This document shows, one piece after another, positions 1 to 12,535 of a stretch of DNA of 64,000 nucleotides. Both the position numbers and the translations under genes were made by a program. Where the stretch lies: the NCBI RefSeq assembly GCF_034190915.1, contig NW_026947492.1:18443501-18507500 (forward strand). Direction: 5' to 3'. This stretch comes from Cavia porcellus (lineage: Eukaryota > Chordata > Mammalia > Rodentia > Caviidae). The notes under the pieces are model-generated. The model made no database searches. It saw only the letters and a list, made by a program, of their open reading frames with translations, and was not told where the DNA came from. Within the stretch, counting starts at the first letter, position 1. The number at the start of each line of letters is the position of its first letter.

Positions 1-1560
1 AAAAGGAGGCAAGTGGAACAAGGAGGGTTATTTTGATTCATAACAGAACATCCATTTATTCCTATTCAGGGTTTCCAAACAATATTTAAGAAACAAATAT
101 ATTTTTTTCATATTGAAAAACTAACTATAATCTTTTAACACAAAATATTGCAGTCGAAACTGAACCACAGACATAAAAATGGTCCTATGAGATAACAATG
201 CTTCTAATGTAATAATCTCAGGTTATGAAGTACACTCGATGTTCACACAGTGATGAAATCTTATTACAATACTTTCTCACAAAAGGAGCCCATTGTTCTG
301 TGATGTATGACAGCTTTGTTGAATCATTAATTCTCCCTAAATTAATCTACGAATTCAAGTAAATATTGGTAAAAAAAAAATACTAGTAGCTGTATTGACA
401 AAAATTGACAAGATAGTTCTAAAACTTGACATGGGAATGCAAAGGTGATAGAAAAGCCAACAAAACATTGAAAAAACAGTTGACAGTCTCACTGGTCACT
501 TGGCTCCAAGGGCCATATAAAGATTCAGAAATTAAAAGAATAGTGAAGTAAGAATAAAAAATATATTAATGAAGGACAATAGTGTCCAGAATTTGATGCA
601 CATAGAAGGTCAATTGATATTTTCCCAAATTGTTTAAGTAATTTAATGAAGGAGGAAAAATTATATCTAGTGATTATATGCAAACATATACATATATAAT
701 ATATTATGTATTTATGATGTAGACAATATGTGGAATATTGTATCTACATCTGGAAATTCTTGTCCCCATCTCAAACAACACGCAATTCACCATGGATGTG
801 AGAATTAAGTATAAAATACAAGAATTTAACAATCACTATCATACTTCATAGTGTTATCTTTTAAGAAATAGTTGCTCTGGTTACCAGATACAGTGATGTA
901 AAGTTGATCAAACAATATAATTTCTCTTTAAGCAACGTCTTTCCGTTTCACTCTATCTGTTGAGACTGTTGGATCTTATTTATTTTCAATTTCTTACACC
1001 AATGAGACATCATTATTTTTGTTGTCATTGTTGTTGTTGATGATTATGTTGTTATTTAGTTCTTGTTGTTCTTTTTCTCTTTGTTTATTTGTTTTTTATT
1101 TTTCTGTACTTTTTCTCTTTACAATAAAAGGTATAAAATAGAAGCTTATAAAGGAGTTAGCAAAAATAGGAAAGGATAGTCAAGACCTCAGAGAGTATTT
1201 CTTAGCATAAAACAAGAGAGCCATAAGAAAACTCCAATTTATTTTGTTAGAAATTTAAAATCTTTGCTCTCCTACCACATAAACCAAGTATAAATACAAG
1301 CTATAGACAGGAATAAAATATTTAAATGTGTGTCTGTTAAAGACTCATCCACAATACATGAAATACTCCTACACATAAATCTTGAAAAGACTAAACATAT
1401 TTTTATAGCACAAAGGTTTAAACAGACATTTCAGAAGATGTACAAGTGACCAGTAAGCACACAGAAAGCTGTCCACAGAATGCAAACATGAAAATTAAAA
1501 CTGTATTCAGTTATTATTATGTATCCACTGCAATACCTAAATGTTAAATAACTGATATTA
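1..1560 (+). repeat. Decayed L1 relics in AT-rich DNA
   Basis: Two short stretches read as old sense-strand L1 ORF2. About 385-480 resembles the late RT segment that precedes the conserved 'trp-asn-pro' region. About 1385-1540 resembles the C-terminal region that encodes the residues around 'phe-ser-glu-asp'. The remainder (1-384 and 481-1384) is AT-rich with no coding or RNA feature that I recognise. Confidence 0.45.
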
Positions 1561-2560
1561 GACAATGGTATCAAACATGTAAAACAAATAGAACACTTAT
1601 TTTGTACTTTTATAAATAGAAGTTAATGTGACTCAATGACGTTTGAATTGTTCGGTTCTGACCTGCATTGTTCTGTTACAATGTCCTCTCTTATCTCAAT
1701 CTGCCCTCTTTTTTTAAATTAATCTGTTTTCTCTCATTTTTTAATTAAGGGAAAACTAAATTAAAAAATAGCGGGACACATTATAGTAACTTTCTTGGTT
1801 TTTCTATTAACCTGATTTGAACCCCAGTATTGCTCTCCCCATCTTGTTCTGTCTGATTATCCTATATTCTATTTTGTTTGATAGTATCAAGTTTGAGGGT
1901 ATAGGAAACCACTTTGAAGGAAATAAGATATACTATGATGCCCATTATGGTTGACTATTCTCCTTTTTTTGAAGTCCTGGAAGGTCTCTAGTGTAGGTTT
2001 TATTGGTCTTGTTCTGTACTGTTTTGATCAATCCTATTATATCTGATGACACAGGCAATGCAATTTAAAAATAGCATGAGGCACAATGGTAACCACTTTT
2101 GATCACCTGGTATTCTATTTTTGCATTATGTACTATGCCCACCCTTCTGTTCTGACTCTGTTTTGCTTAGTCACATTTGGTTTTATTCTCTTCAAAAAAA
2201 GTAATAAGAACTGTGGGAGTAATAAAACCAAAAAGTTTAATTGTTATTGTAAAGAGGAGAGGAAAGGAAGGTGGATTAAGGGATATAACCGCATGTATGT
2301 TTGAGTGTGTAGGATGGAAAACCATATTACTGAGCTTTTGTTGGATCACTGAACAGAACTGTCTCCAATTTCACTGTATGACTGTCTACTTTACATGCTT
2401 TAATTTTCTAATTTGGACAACTGTCTCTGGGAAGATAAAATGTAACCTATTAACTGGTGATTTCTTACTGTATATTTTTTCTTGAAATTCTGTATTACTT
2501 GTACCCTTTTACTGCTTTGTTTTTTATGTCCTTTCTTTTTTTCTATTTAAAGAAAAAAAT
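1561..2560 (+). repeat. L1 3' UTR-type repeat
   Basis: This stretch matches, block by block, the 3' UTR of the L1 ending near 48.89 kb: the TGTTCTGACCTG block, the 'GTAATAAGAACTGTGG' block at about 2206, and the terminal 'AAATTCTGTATTACTTGTACCC' type block at about 2484. Part of it also recurs at the end of the L1 near 36.8 kb. The short open frames here are therefore not genes. Confidence 0.7.
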
Positions 2561-2574
2561 AAGTTAATGTGATT

Positions 2575-2983
2575 ACATGTAAATCAGGCAGTACTTAATA
2601 AAATATACACCTGCCCTGCAACCCAGCAGTTCCAATCATAGTCACATATACCCAAATCTATGCACTGTAAGCTCATAAAATGTAACAAATACATGTAACA
2701 GTTTTATTCAAAATGACCAAAAGGGGGAAATGATCCAAATGGTCAATACAGAAGAATAGATAAGTAAGCCAATGGTATAGTCATTCCATGGACTACAAAT
2801 TGACAATAAAACAGAATGGACTATTCATTAAAGGAGCAACATGGGTGAATATTGAAAAGAAATAGATTAGCCTTGAAAAGAACACCAAGGACAAACTGGG
2901 GAGAACCTTGAATGCTAAACATGGGCCTAATTTATTAGCTAACAGATGACTTCTGAGAGTCTTTGAAAAAGAGAGTGACATTC
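2575..2983 (+). repeat. Old L1 ORF2 C-terminal relic
   Basis: The 'acccagcagttccaat' block followed by an isolated-host-style tail (tggtatagtcattccatggac) is the degenerate end of L1 ORF2. It is interrupted on the right by the solo LTR at 2984. Confidence 0.45.
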
Positions 2984-3575
2984 TGTTGGAGACCACTATG
3001 AAGTGGCTCTGAACAGGGTTTAAAATTAACTAATTGGGTTTCTATGTTTATCTGTCAGTCTGTCCTAGGCCTGGGCCCCTTGCCTGGTGACAGGAGCTAA
3101 TTCATAGTAAGTGAACCTCTGTGAATCACTGGTCCTGGCTGAGGTCTGTAGTGGCCTGTGAGGCCAGAGATACCTCAAAGGGCAAGATAACGCCACAGCT
3201 GTGGACACTTGGCTAAAACATCAATTAAGTAGATAGATACTGCAGCTGCAGGAATTACTCCCACTGTCTCACTCCTACCATGTGTACATGATAAGACAGT
3301 TCTACTGAATTGACTTGATTCATTACTTAGAGACATCCTTGAAGTGACTCCCAAGGTCCTGCTCATTGCCATGCTTTCCTCAGTTTCCCTGCCCTTTGTT
3401 GTTGGACGTAAAAATGGGCAGTCCAGAGAAGTCTTTGTCTTAGCCCTCAGAGTCTCGCGCTCAGCTAAAGGTCTTTGACTTTCCTGGAGCCCTAAACTCA
3501 TACCACTTGTATCATTTTATTTAAACCTCACCATACACTCATTTGGTGGTTGGGGATCTAGGTTAGGATCCAATA
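2984..3575 (+). mobile_element. Solo LTR, copy 1 (unidentified ERV family)
   Basis: This 592-bp element starts TGTTGGAGAC and is flanked by a perfect 6-bp direct repeat, ACATTC (2978-2983 and 3576-3581). A second copy lies in reverse complement at 31285-31844; a shared block is the segment around CTCTGAGGGCTAAGA. A 6-bp duplication and a TGTTGG start fit a class II (ERVK-like) LTR. Its right end reads ATA rather than the canonical CA, and so does that of the second copy. No internal viral sequence is attached. Confidence 0.7.
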
Positions 3576-3581
3576 ACATTC

Positions 3582-3815
3582 ATTAATTCATTCAAAAAAG
3601 CTTGAGAAATTATGTGTCATTCACCATTCTAAACACTGCAGATAAAGCATTAGGCAAAACCAAGTCTCCTACCATTATGTAATATACTGGTGGAGAGAAC
3701 AAATACTTTAAGAAAGGAGAAAGGAAAAGAGAAAGGGAAGATATTGGGAGATGGATATTTAAATCAGGCGATGGATTATGTTTCTTTGTGAAGCTGATGT
3801 TTGAGCAAAGATCCA
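3582..3815 (+). repeat. Ancient LINE (L2-like) fragment
   Basis: The order of blocks 'attaattcattcaa', 'ccattctaaacactgcagata', 'ggtggagagaac' and 'tgtttgagcaaagatcc' follows the well-known L2-type consensus. Divergence is high. This is recognition from memory, not an alignment. Confidence 0.4.
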
Positions 3816-4203
3816 TGTTGCTTTAATGAATCACAATACATTAACATCGCCTGACTTAGACAGCAGATCTACCCTGTCTCTAGTGAAGGGAATACTGAAT
3901 GCCACGATAAAAGAGTCTAAAGCTCTTTTTGAGTTTTTTACAAAATTGCAAGCCAAACAGCGAAGATCACTGCCTACAAGCCTTTGTCATCTTTAAATAC
4001 CCAGCACCAGCTGCCATAAATTCAATTCTTATATCAGCTCTCAGAAAGGGATCTGGAAGACTCCGTTGAATACAGAAAAACTTAATCATTGTGGGTATTC
4101 TTGTATTTTGAATCCTTTCATAGGTGTATTTATGATGCTTTTAGCCAACAAAGAAATTTCTACCTGGAATAGAGGAAAGGAGAAAAGAAAGAAAGGAAAA
4201 CAT
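3816..4203. other. Unassigned intergenic sequence
   Basis: AT-rich sequence with no coding, RNA or repeat signature that I can support. Confidence 0.5.
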
Positions 4204-4227
4204 TATATGTATATATTATATATATAA

Positions 4228-4266
<39 letters not shown>
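4204..4266. repeat. (TA)n/(TG)n microsatellite
   Basis: An interrupted TATA/TGTG tract ends in a pure TA run of about 28 bp (roughly 4238-4265). It lies just before an L1 3' UTR tail. Confidence 0.9.
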
Positions 4267-4267
<1 letters not shown>

Positions 4268-4505
4268 AGATAGATAACTATATTACTAATTTCCATTAAT
4301 GCATCAAAAAGAAAACTTTGTGCTTTCATTGTTGGACTGTTTGATCATTTTTTCATGCCTATATCTTGTAATCTGAACAACTACTTTGAAGATATAACAA
4401 TACGCAATATATTAACCAGTGTAAATCTCCCATTATTTTGTTTTGAAATTCTGTACCATCACTTTGATTCTTTTTTGTTTTTACAATGAAAAATATTCAA
4501 CAAAG
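4267..4505 (+). repeat. L1 3' UTR tail
   Basis: The blocks 'gatagataactatattacta' and 'gaaattctgtaccat' parallel the final 230 bp of the L1 3' UTR at 48655-48880. It is a truncated copy. Confidence 0.55.
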
Positions 4506-4539
4506 AAATATCACAGTTGAATTATGCCTTTGATTAAAT

Positions 4540-5330
4540 GGACTTGATAAATGTTTACAGTGTGTTCCACCCAGCAATAACAGAATGTACATTCTTCTAA
4601 ACAACACATCGGACTTTCTCAACAGTAGACTATAATGCTAACCCATAAAACTTGCTTAAACAAATACAAAAGAATTGAAATTTTCCCATGTATACTACCA
4701 GGTCATCATTTAGTGGCAGTAGGAATCAGAGAAATTTTGCAAATATCTGTAGATTAAAGAAAATAATCAATGGATCAGAAGAATTCAAGGAAGAAATTAG
4801 AGAGTTCTTAGAATCAAACCATAATGTCGGTACACTATACTACAAAGTACAGGACACAATGGAAGCAATCCTAAGAGGACAGTGTAATGATTTACATACC
4901 TACTTCATAAAAACAGTGTGCATAAATTAATAGCCTAATGTTGCACCTCAAGATCTTAAGAAAAACAGGAACCATTCAAATCCAAAACTAGTACAAAAAA
5001 AGAAATTGTAAACAGTTGAAATTAATGAAGCTGAAACTGGAAAAAATACAAAGAATCAATGAATAAAAAATCTGGTTCTTTGAAAGAATAAATAAAATAG
5101 ACGATCTCTTAACCAACCTTATTAAAAGTAAGAAAAAAAGACTCATATCAGTGCAATTAGAAATAAAGTTAAAAGTGACAGATAACAGACACTGCTGAAA
5201 TCCTGAGGATTACTAGTGACCATTTTGAAAACCTGTACCCTAACAAAGTGTAGTATCTAGTATAAATGGATAGATTACTAGATATATATAAATAATCTGT
5301 GCCAGAAAGATACAAAGAAATAAAAGATTC
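4540..5330 (+). repeat. L1 ORF2 fragment, endonuclease end to pre-RT
   Basis: The sequence from the 'ccacccagcaataacagaatg' block to 'aaatctggttctttgaaagaataaataaaatag' parallels the intact reading in the L1 at 62876-63450. It has many stops and indels, so it is a decayed relic. Confidence 0.7.
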
Positions 5331-5339
5331 AAAAGTAAC

Positions 5340-5720
5340 CTTTATATATCATTGGATGACTGAATTCAGAATATTTGGTATTTCTACACAATGAAGTTCT
5401 ACTATAGAAGGATAAGGAAGGATAAATGAGTAATTTGTTGGAAAAATGCATGAGCCTAGGAGCCAAAATATTAAGTGAAATAAATCACATGCCTAAATAT
5501 CACCCAATTTCTGTTATTTGAGAAACCCAAAGTATAAATAAAGAGGAAAGTAAAGGATGGTTAATAGGAATTAGAGAGATGGATCTTTTGCAAATGGGGA
5601 AAATATATAGAAATGGAGTGAGCATGGAGAAATGAGAGAGAAATAAAAAGAATTACGATATGTGAAGTACACGTACAAATTCCCTATGATGAATGTGATC
5701 ACTAAGTACTGCAAAATATG
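5340..5720 (+). repeat. L1 3'-end relic
   Basis: The 'gaagttctactatagaaggat', 'gtgaaataaatcacatgcc' and 'tttgcaaatgggg' blocks recur in the same order at 28090-28330 and 40640-40850. This is the final part of an old L1. Confidence 0.55.
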
Positions 5721-5904
5721 AACTAATAAGTTCTTTTAAGAAAAGCAATGTGATCATGAAAAGCAGGTTATTGGGAAATTGCTCCAAAACATCTTTGAAG
5801 AGAGAATAATTTAAGAACTGCAAGTTTTCCTGAAAATATCTAAAGATGGGAAATAAAGACAAAAAGCAAAGTGGGGAGGCTTTTGTAGCATTCAAGAGCA
5901 GGCT

Positions 5905-6040
5905 TTAGAGCTGGATTTAGCACCTCAGCCTATAGGCACTAGTTCTGTGAACTAGGGCAGTTTGCTTAATACTATTCAACTGAATGTCCCAAATATGAAA
6001 GCCAAGGATAACAACATCAAACGTGAAGCTATTTGTCAGA
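5905..6040 (+). repeat. MIR SINE relic
   Basis: The order 'gctggattta', 'ctgtgaactagggcagtttgcttaa' and 'aaggataacaacatc' fits the MIR core consensus (tgtgaccttgggcaagttacttaa, then ggataataa). It is strongly diverged. Confidence 0.55.
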
Positions 6041-6640
6041 GTTAGATGTGGCCACAGTTAAGCGTTCAACTTATTAAATAATGGACATAAAGGACATTTC
6101 CCAACTGAGGGTTGGCTATATTCCTGAGTGGCCAAAAAGAAGAACTAAAGATGGTCTTGAGTTATGTTATTCTTTTACACTCTTGTTCACTTACACTTAC
6201 ACAGCTCTATGTTCTCAATTCAAAAGAGCCTTATACCAATAATTGATTATTTCAAGACTTTTCTATAAGACACAATTTAAATAAAATGTACTAACCAGCA
6301 AATATCCATATCCCATTAACTTTCATGTATTTTAACACATCCAATACCCGAGACAGAGCTGGACACACTATAAGTGCTCTTTTATATCTTATTGAAGGTA
6401 ATGGACTTTTATAAGAGTATATTTCAAAGCAACCTATATCACAAACTCGTAAGTCCAGAGGCAGTCTTGTTTTTTTGGTTGCTGTGGTTGTTATTTTTGC
6501 TGCTGCTGCTGTTAAATCCAACTACCTATCTTCCCTCTATGGTTAGCATTTTGTTCACTAATCAGAAATCTCTGCTATACAGTCATGAAAATTTTCCACT
6601 TTTCTATTCAAAAATTTTCAAATGAAATATCAATTTTAAG
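6041..6640. other. Unassigned intergenic sequence
   Basis: No repeat or gene recognised. The small open frames on both strands contain simple CTG/TTG runs and show no domain. Confidence 0.5.
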
Positions 6641-6652
6641 AATTATTTCACT

Positions 6653-6758
6653 GGGGCTGGGGATTTAGCTCAGCGGCATAAGTGCCTGCCTTGTAAGCAG
6701 GCAGTCGTGAGTTCGATCCCTGGTACCGATAAAAAGGAAAAAGACAAAAAAAAAAGAT
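6653..6758 (+). mobile_element. tRNA-Ala-like (ID-type) SINE
   Basis: It carries an RNA polymerase III A box (TTTAGCTCAGCGG), a B box (GAGTTCGATCC) and an A-rich tail. A 12-bp duplication, AATTATTTCACT, flanks it at 6641-6652 and 6759-6770. The anticodon-like loop reads TGC/TGT within a CCTGC stem, which suggests tRNA-Ala ancestry. Confidence 0.9.
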
Positions 6759-6770
6759 AATTATTTCACT

Positions 6771-7308
6771 TTGTAGTAGGGAAATTTTCAAGCATACTCA
6801 AGTACAGAGACTAGTACAGTAAACTTCTGTGACCAAGTACCCACCTCTAGAATCTATCAAAATTTTTCTTATATGTATTTTTCCAAATCGTGTATAAAAT
6901 AGCTATTATTTCTCAAATAATTCCCTACTTTCAATCTTCTTTCTGAAACTCTAAATATGCATTTGTTAATTGGATACTGTTCCACAAATTATTGAGTCTG
7001 TTCATTTTTTTCTGTGTTTTTAACATTAAGAGTCCTTACTGGTCTCTCCATGATATGCTATTAAGGCAATTCAGTACATTTTTAATTCATAGAAGAGTTA
7101 TTTCATTCATGTTTTTATTTTTCAGTTTTCTTTTCGTGATGCTTATGTTTACTCTCTTATCTCAATTTAGTCAGATCTATTATTTCGGATTTCCCCTCTT
7201 GTTTGAGGCTGTATTTTCAGCCTGCACATTTCTGCTTTGCTTATTTGTTTTTCTATTTTTCTTTAAGAATGAAAATTGGTGGACACAGTGCGTAGCCTTT
7301 GTGAGGAT
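6771..7308. other. Unassigned T-rich sequence
   Basis: A Phe-rich open frame at 6992-7423 runs through here only because the plus strand is T-rich and continues into an antisense SINE tail. No gene is supported. Confidence 0.5.
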
Positions 7309-7317
7309 TATCATGGT

Positions 7318-7467
7318 CTTTTCTTTCCTTTCCTTTTCTTTTCTTTCCTTTCCTTTTCTTTCTTTTCCTTTTCTTTTCTTTGCTTTTCTTTTCTTTGTAC
7401 TGGGAATCAAATTCACGACCTAGCACTTGTAAGGCAGGCGTTTATGTCGCTGAGCTAAATCCCTGGC
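7318..7467 (-). mobile_element. ID-type SINE, antisense, with expanded tail
   Basis: The antisense SINE body is at about 7397-7467. Its A-rich tail has grown into an 80-bp TTTCC/TTTTC tract (7318-7396). A 9-bp duplication, TATCATGGT, flanks it at 7309-7317 and 7468-7476. Confidence 0.85.
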
Positions 7468-7476
7468 TATCATGGT

Positions 7477-8589
7477 GATTTCAAGGCTCACTTTAATCTT
7501 TGTCAGAGACTACCAGCTATACCTTTATTCTAGAACTAGATTAACTCTACTATTAAAGACATGAAACTTTGGGTCCTCTATTAACTGTGGGCCCAGATAC
7601 TCTAGGAGCTGTCCCTACTGGCTGGTAGTAACACAAGCATTTCACAGTTTGTGCTCTGAAAATCAATTATGCAGTTTAACATGCCTACATACTTTTTCTT
7701 TGCCTATCTTCATGAAATTTTGTGGTTCATATGTACACTGCTTAGTTTTCAGACAAAGACACAAGGAATCTTCTGTACAGATATGTGAAGCTCTTGTTCT
7801 CACTTGCTTCAAATACTTTTCCATGTGTTGTGATAGTTCAGCCTCAGAAAAGTAATCTACCCCATCTCAAGAAAGAAGACTGTACTCCGAATGCCTCTTC
7901 TTCAGGCCATGCTACTTAGACCACTTATAAAAATCAGGATAAAGAGAAGACTGACCTCCTTATGTCTTCTCTGTATTAGATGATAGTTCAACAACAAATT
8001 TCTAAAATATTTTTCTTAAGTAAACATAATTAGATAGCACAGCCCAATTTCCTGTAGGATATGATCTATAAAATAGGATCTATAAAAAAAGGTGACATAG
8101 TGTTCTCTTTAGCCACAAACACAAGCAGATGGGATAGACACCAGGAGCTAAAAAAAAAAAAAATGCATAGATTCAGCATCTGTGGAGGAAGAAACAGAAA
8201 AAAGCAAAAAGACATCTGCTAAGCCTAGAAAAACCAAACTGACTAATACCATTCCCCAAGAATCTAAAAGAGCCTATCATTGGAAGTGATTTTTCATTCT
8301 CCAATAATGGGCGAGTATGCTTGGGACCGCAGAAAGATCAAAAGACACTCCAGTCATTTGGGCTCTGTAAACTGTCAAGTTCACCGAAGTTCTCTTCAAG
8401 AATCAACTCGTAGGAACAAAATCCATTCTCAACAGAACTGCAGCCAGAGACAAAAGAATAAAAGGTACACATAAAAGTGGAAAGGGAACAGAAACATAAG
8501 ATCAGAGTGTTGTATCTCTGAATGATTCACAGAAACAGAGAAATAGCATATCAAAATTACTGTACTGTACTGTACTGTACTGTACTGTG

Positions 8590-8627
<38 letters not shown>

Positions 8628-8924
8628 TTTGAGAATTATGTCCTATATTTTAACATTGTTTGAAAAGACCTAAAATAATGATGGATCGAGAACCAGTAAG
8701 ACTCTAATTCTTAGTTTATGTCCCTGAAGAATTATTTCCCTAGCTAAAGAAACCAACTTTCTTGGAAAAATTGTCGATTCCAGGTCAAATTGTCAATTCC
8801 AGGTCTGAAGAGACAATTTCAGAACAACTTTTATATCAAATAGCAAGGAAAGAATTAGCGACAATTGCTCTGGGTCAAAAAGTATTCAGAGACAATCAGA
8901 CGACCATAATATCACCAGTGATAT
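7477..8924. other. Unassigned intergenic sequence
   Basis: About 1.4 kb with no recognised gene. A small open frame at 8280-8474 (64 codons) has no known domain and no supporting context. Confidence 0.45.
8558..8625. repeat. (TACTG)n pentamer plus (AG)n tract
   Basis: About six TACTG units (8558-8588) are followed at once by an AG dinucleotide run (8593-8625). Confidence 0.95.
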
Positions 8925-9639
8925 AATCAGATGACCAGGGCCATGATAGAAAAATATAATATTGGATTGCATAAAAACTCATAAAGTGTTTAAATTGGTG
9001 TTTATAATGATACAAAGTAAAATAATGATCACATCAAAGAATATCAAAAAACAAATCATTGTTTTCAAAATTATAAAATAAAAATGATGTTTTTCAACAC
9101 ATAAATCTGTTCAGGTGGTGAAATTATACATAAAAATATACAGACACAAATGAGTATAAAAATGAACACAGAATACTTGAATAAAATCCATAGGTTGATT
9201 CCTGTACGTCATTGTTATAGAAGTAACAAATATATTTTAAATATACTACTTTTTTCAATAAATGACATGAATTTGTTGTTTATTAGAGTAATAACAATAA
9301 TAGTATCCTTTGATAAAAGTAGTTTCAGAATAGGCCTGATCAAAATATGGTGCAAGGCAAAAAAATCTGCCCATGGTTTTTCATAAGTAGTAGAAAAAAA
9401 TAATTACATGGTATGAAGCAATATGAAAGACAAAGCAGGATTTAAAAATGTTTTAAGATTGAGAGGGAACAGAAAAAATGCACAACTCAATTTAATTGCT
9501 AGACAAACAGAAAAGGGATGAGACAGTGGAAAATTTAAAAAGGTAAAAAATTTAGACCAAACCTTGAAATACTAGCAAGGGCTCCAACTAACAAAGATCA
9601 GAAATTAGAAAACTGCGTATCAGAACTAGAGTGAGGGAG

Positions 9640-9950
9640 CCAGAGGCAAACATATGTCCCAAGAGGAGAACTAAGAGTAAGCTAACCCCTTCCTGTGAGC
9701 CAGCTGGCATGATAATTCCCTACTGTCACATTTTAACTCCTGTATCATTTTCATTGTTTTGTTTGGTTTGGTTTTATTCTGTTCTACTTTATTTTATTTG
9801 ATTATGTCTGAAGGTGTGGGTGGCTATTTTGAAGATAACAAGAGGCATCATGGTAGCCAATGTTGATTTCCTATTATCTTGTTTTGAAGCCTTATATCAC
9901 TTTTATTTGTTTTTTTTTTCTCTTTATAAAAGAAACTTGGGCAAGAAGAT
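9640..9950 (+). repeat. L1 3' UTR insertion specific to duplicon A
   Basis: The 'ttgaagataacaagaggcatcatggtag' type block belongs to the L1 3' UTR. The matching site in duplicon B (about 37835-37850) is uninterrupted, so this piece arrived after the duplication. Confidence 0.5.
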
Positions 9951-10149
9951 TCAGATACTAATTGAGAGATCATCTGAACAAAAATTATCACAGAAATGTG
10001 AGGAAATTTCTTCATGAAGCAGTGTTTATGGTAGACTAGTCACTTGAATAATCAATGGTAAGATTGAATCTTTCAAAATTTCCAAGAAAATAAAAAAAAA
10101 TAGACAAATAAAATTGTCAAAAAACTATATTTAGCAGCTGAAGGCAAGA

Positions 10150-10340
10150 ATTTGAGGAAAATGAATCTGGAATTAAACCCCTACTATATTTTTGTTTCCT
10201 GAGTAAACCTGAATAAATCACTTAACCCAATAGAAACAGTGTCCCTACCCAAGTGCTTGTGTGGATTAATAATACTTCAATGAGTATTCATTTAGTATAT
10301 ATTAACTGAATTTGTAAAATCTCAGAGATTCAAGTGGAGA
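10150..10340 (+). repeat. MIR relic, duplicon A
   Basis: The 'ctgaataaatcacttaaccc' block and downstream 'taataatacttcaatgagta' fit MIR. The same relic is present at 38045-38190, so it predates the duplication. Confidence 0.5.
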
Positions 10341-10594
10341 AATGCATACAGTAAAAGAATGTTATTAAGGGATTAAGGATCACTGAAAATAACTAAGAAC
10401 TAAGTCATTCTCTTACCTGCCTGTTCATTTATTTTCTCTCATTGTACTTGGTCTAATACAGCCTTATGTTATTCATCTATTATTTCAAGATTAGTGTTCC
10501 TAAACCTCAAGTAGATTAAAAACCTGTAATTTTGTTGTACCCTGACACATTCACTAGTCATCACAGGATGGAAACATTCCAGATATTCCACAAA

Positions 10595-10680
10595 ATGTAA
10601 CTGCATGGTAGAGTGCTTTCCTACCATGTGAAGGCCCTGGATCCTACTTTCGCCACTAGGAGGTGAAAAAAAAAAAAACT
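10595..10680 (+). repeat. Old ID-like SINE
   Basis: The 'tggtagagtgctttcctaccatgtgaaggccctggatcc' arrangement resembles the classical ID body and is followed by an A-run. It is more diverged than the GGCATAA-type SINEs. Confidence 0.5.
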
Positions 10681-12419
10681 TTGATGAATTTAATGGACTT
10701 CTGTATAGATATAAAGTAATCAAAATCTTTATAATTTCAGTCATCTCTTCATCTGAGATGGTGATAAGCAGATATCTTATTTGCACCAAAAATATAATAA
10801 CACTGGGCACACATAACTAGGCTTGCTAAAACTAATTTAGAAACCTTTACCATGTTGATATTGATATTGAAGACAACTCTACCACAAGATTTCTGGATGT
10901 AGAGGTCAAAGTGTTTGTCTAAGAAAATGTCTCTTTTTTATATGTTCTGGGACAAGAAAGTAATGACAGAAATTTCTGCAAAGGTCATAAAGTTGTTAGG
11001 TAACTCAAGACTCTTCAAAACTTAAGACCTTTATTCCTAAGGGACTGAAATTCAGGAAATTTGCTAATTAGCTACGAAGAATTCTAACAAAATATTTTAA
11101 AAGTTTGAGGCCCTATTTGGTCAAAGTAGCCACTAACCACATCCTTTCTCAAATATATAAACAAATGTAAATAAATAAATAAGTAGGGTTGGGTATATAT
11201 ATATATACATACACACAGAGTCTGTCCTTTATGAGAAGTCCAAAAGGTGCAAAAGATATCACTAGGAAATGTAATATCAATGATGTTAATTTTAAACTTA
11301 ATTTTTTTTCAAATGTAATTTGTTAGGAAGGTGATTCATGGTTTGATGAGTAGAATCAGGGTGATCACTGTAAGTGTAATGGAGGAATCTTGTAAATAGT
11401 AAAATTTTTGATATGCCTAAAGAAAACAATGTAAAGAAAGCAATGGAACAAAATTCTTTCATTGGCTAGAATAATGGAGAACACTGGAGAGCAGTGGTGA
11501 CTACATTTCTAAAGGTATAGAGGAAGAAGGTGATTTGTCAAAGAATACAAAATTCTGAAAAAGTAAACAAGTTCCAGTGTTGAATGCACAGTAGAATAAC
11601 TACAATTAATAACGCATTCATTCACTGAAAACTCAAAGGAAACCACGTTTTGTAATTGATGTGTTCTGATATTTAATATAGCTTCTCTTGGTAACTCTAC
11701 TTTGGTGATAACTTACCTCCACAGGCAATATGGTACCCTAGATAGATCTGGAGCTCTGGTCATAGAATCTGAACAAGTCTCTGAGTTGTCTCTGCATGAA
11801 AACTCTTACAAGGGAAAAAAATAAAACCTACCTCATGCATAGCACAATAAGCTTGAATAAGTCAAATCAGAGGTTGATAAGCCCAGCGAACACTTTTCAG
11901 TTCCATTTTATTTGACATAGACAAATTCAACTAGAAATTGTCCATTTCCTTTTGAAGTACATCATTTACTTGGTTTTCTTCCAACAATCTGGCCACTTCT
12001 CAGCTTCTTCATGAGGTAAAGGTAACATTCTTTTGTCATTCTGTTTCTGATCTGTGAAATATTGTGTCCGCTACCATGCCTCAAATGCCTGCTGCTGGTA
12101 ACATCTGAATGTATTTATACTATATCTGAACACTCAACAGGCACCTAAAACTCAACACATTAAAAACTGATATCATTATCTTTCCTCAAAGACTCTCTCC
12201 TTCCTTATGCTTTGTAGCAATTAATGACACCATTTCCCCTGCTATTGAATTATCCACATCAATAATTAAGCCAAGTTGATTCTAAAGCTTTAAGCATTGC
12301 AACAATTCCTTGAAAATAAATTCATTGAAAACTAACTAACAGGTTAATTTTTTAAAAAGCAATTCACTGAATAAGCAAATAGAAAAACCTCACTGTTCTT
12401 TTACTGATTTATTTTTATG
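10681..12419. other. Duplicon A spacer with a MIR-like relic
   Basis: Mostly unassigned. About 11740-11880 (gaacaagtctctgagttgtctctg, then aaaacctacctcatg) resembles MIR. A short TA/CA tract sits at about 11192-11216. Confidence 0.4.
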
Positions 12420-12535
12420 CCAGGTACAGTGGTACATTCCTGAATTTCCAGCAACAGGAAATTTCTGAGGCAAGAGAACTATGACTTTGAGGCCAGTATG
12501 AGCCTCATAAGGAGAACATGTCTCAAAACACTTTT
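12420..12535 (+). mobile_element. B1-like SINE, duplicon A
   Basis: 'GCCAGGTACAGTGGTACATTC', 'aggcaagagaactatga' and 'aacatgtctcaaaa' fit a diverged 7SL-derived monomer. The same SINE is in duplicon B at 41233-41342 and so predates the duplication. Confidence 0.6.

Noticed and set aside
2984..3575. Solo LTR as a member of the 57963-62863 provirus family
   Set aside because: Both start with TGTTGG, but the LTR bodies do not resemble each other.
6653..6724. A possible tRNA-Ala gene
   Set aside because: A and B boxes are present, but the poly-A tail, target duplication and many relatives show a SINE; the cloverleaf is also distorted by the extended D-arm.
6992..7458. Phe/Ser-rich and Lys/Arg-rich open frames on opposite strands
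   Set aside because: Products of a T-rich tract and the expanded tail of an antisense SINE.
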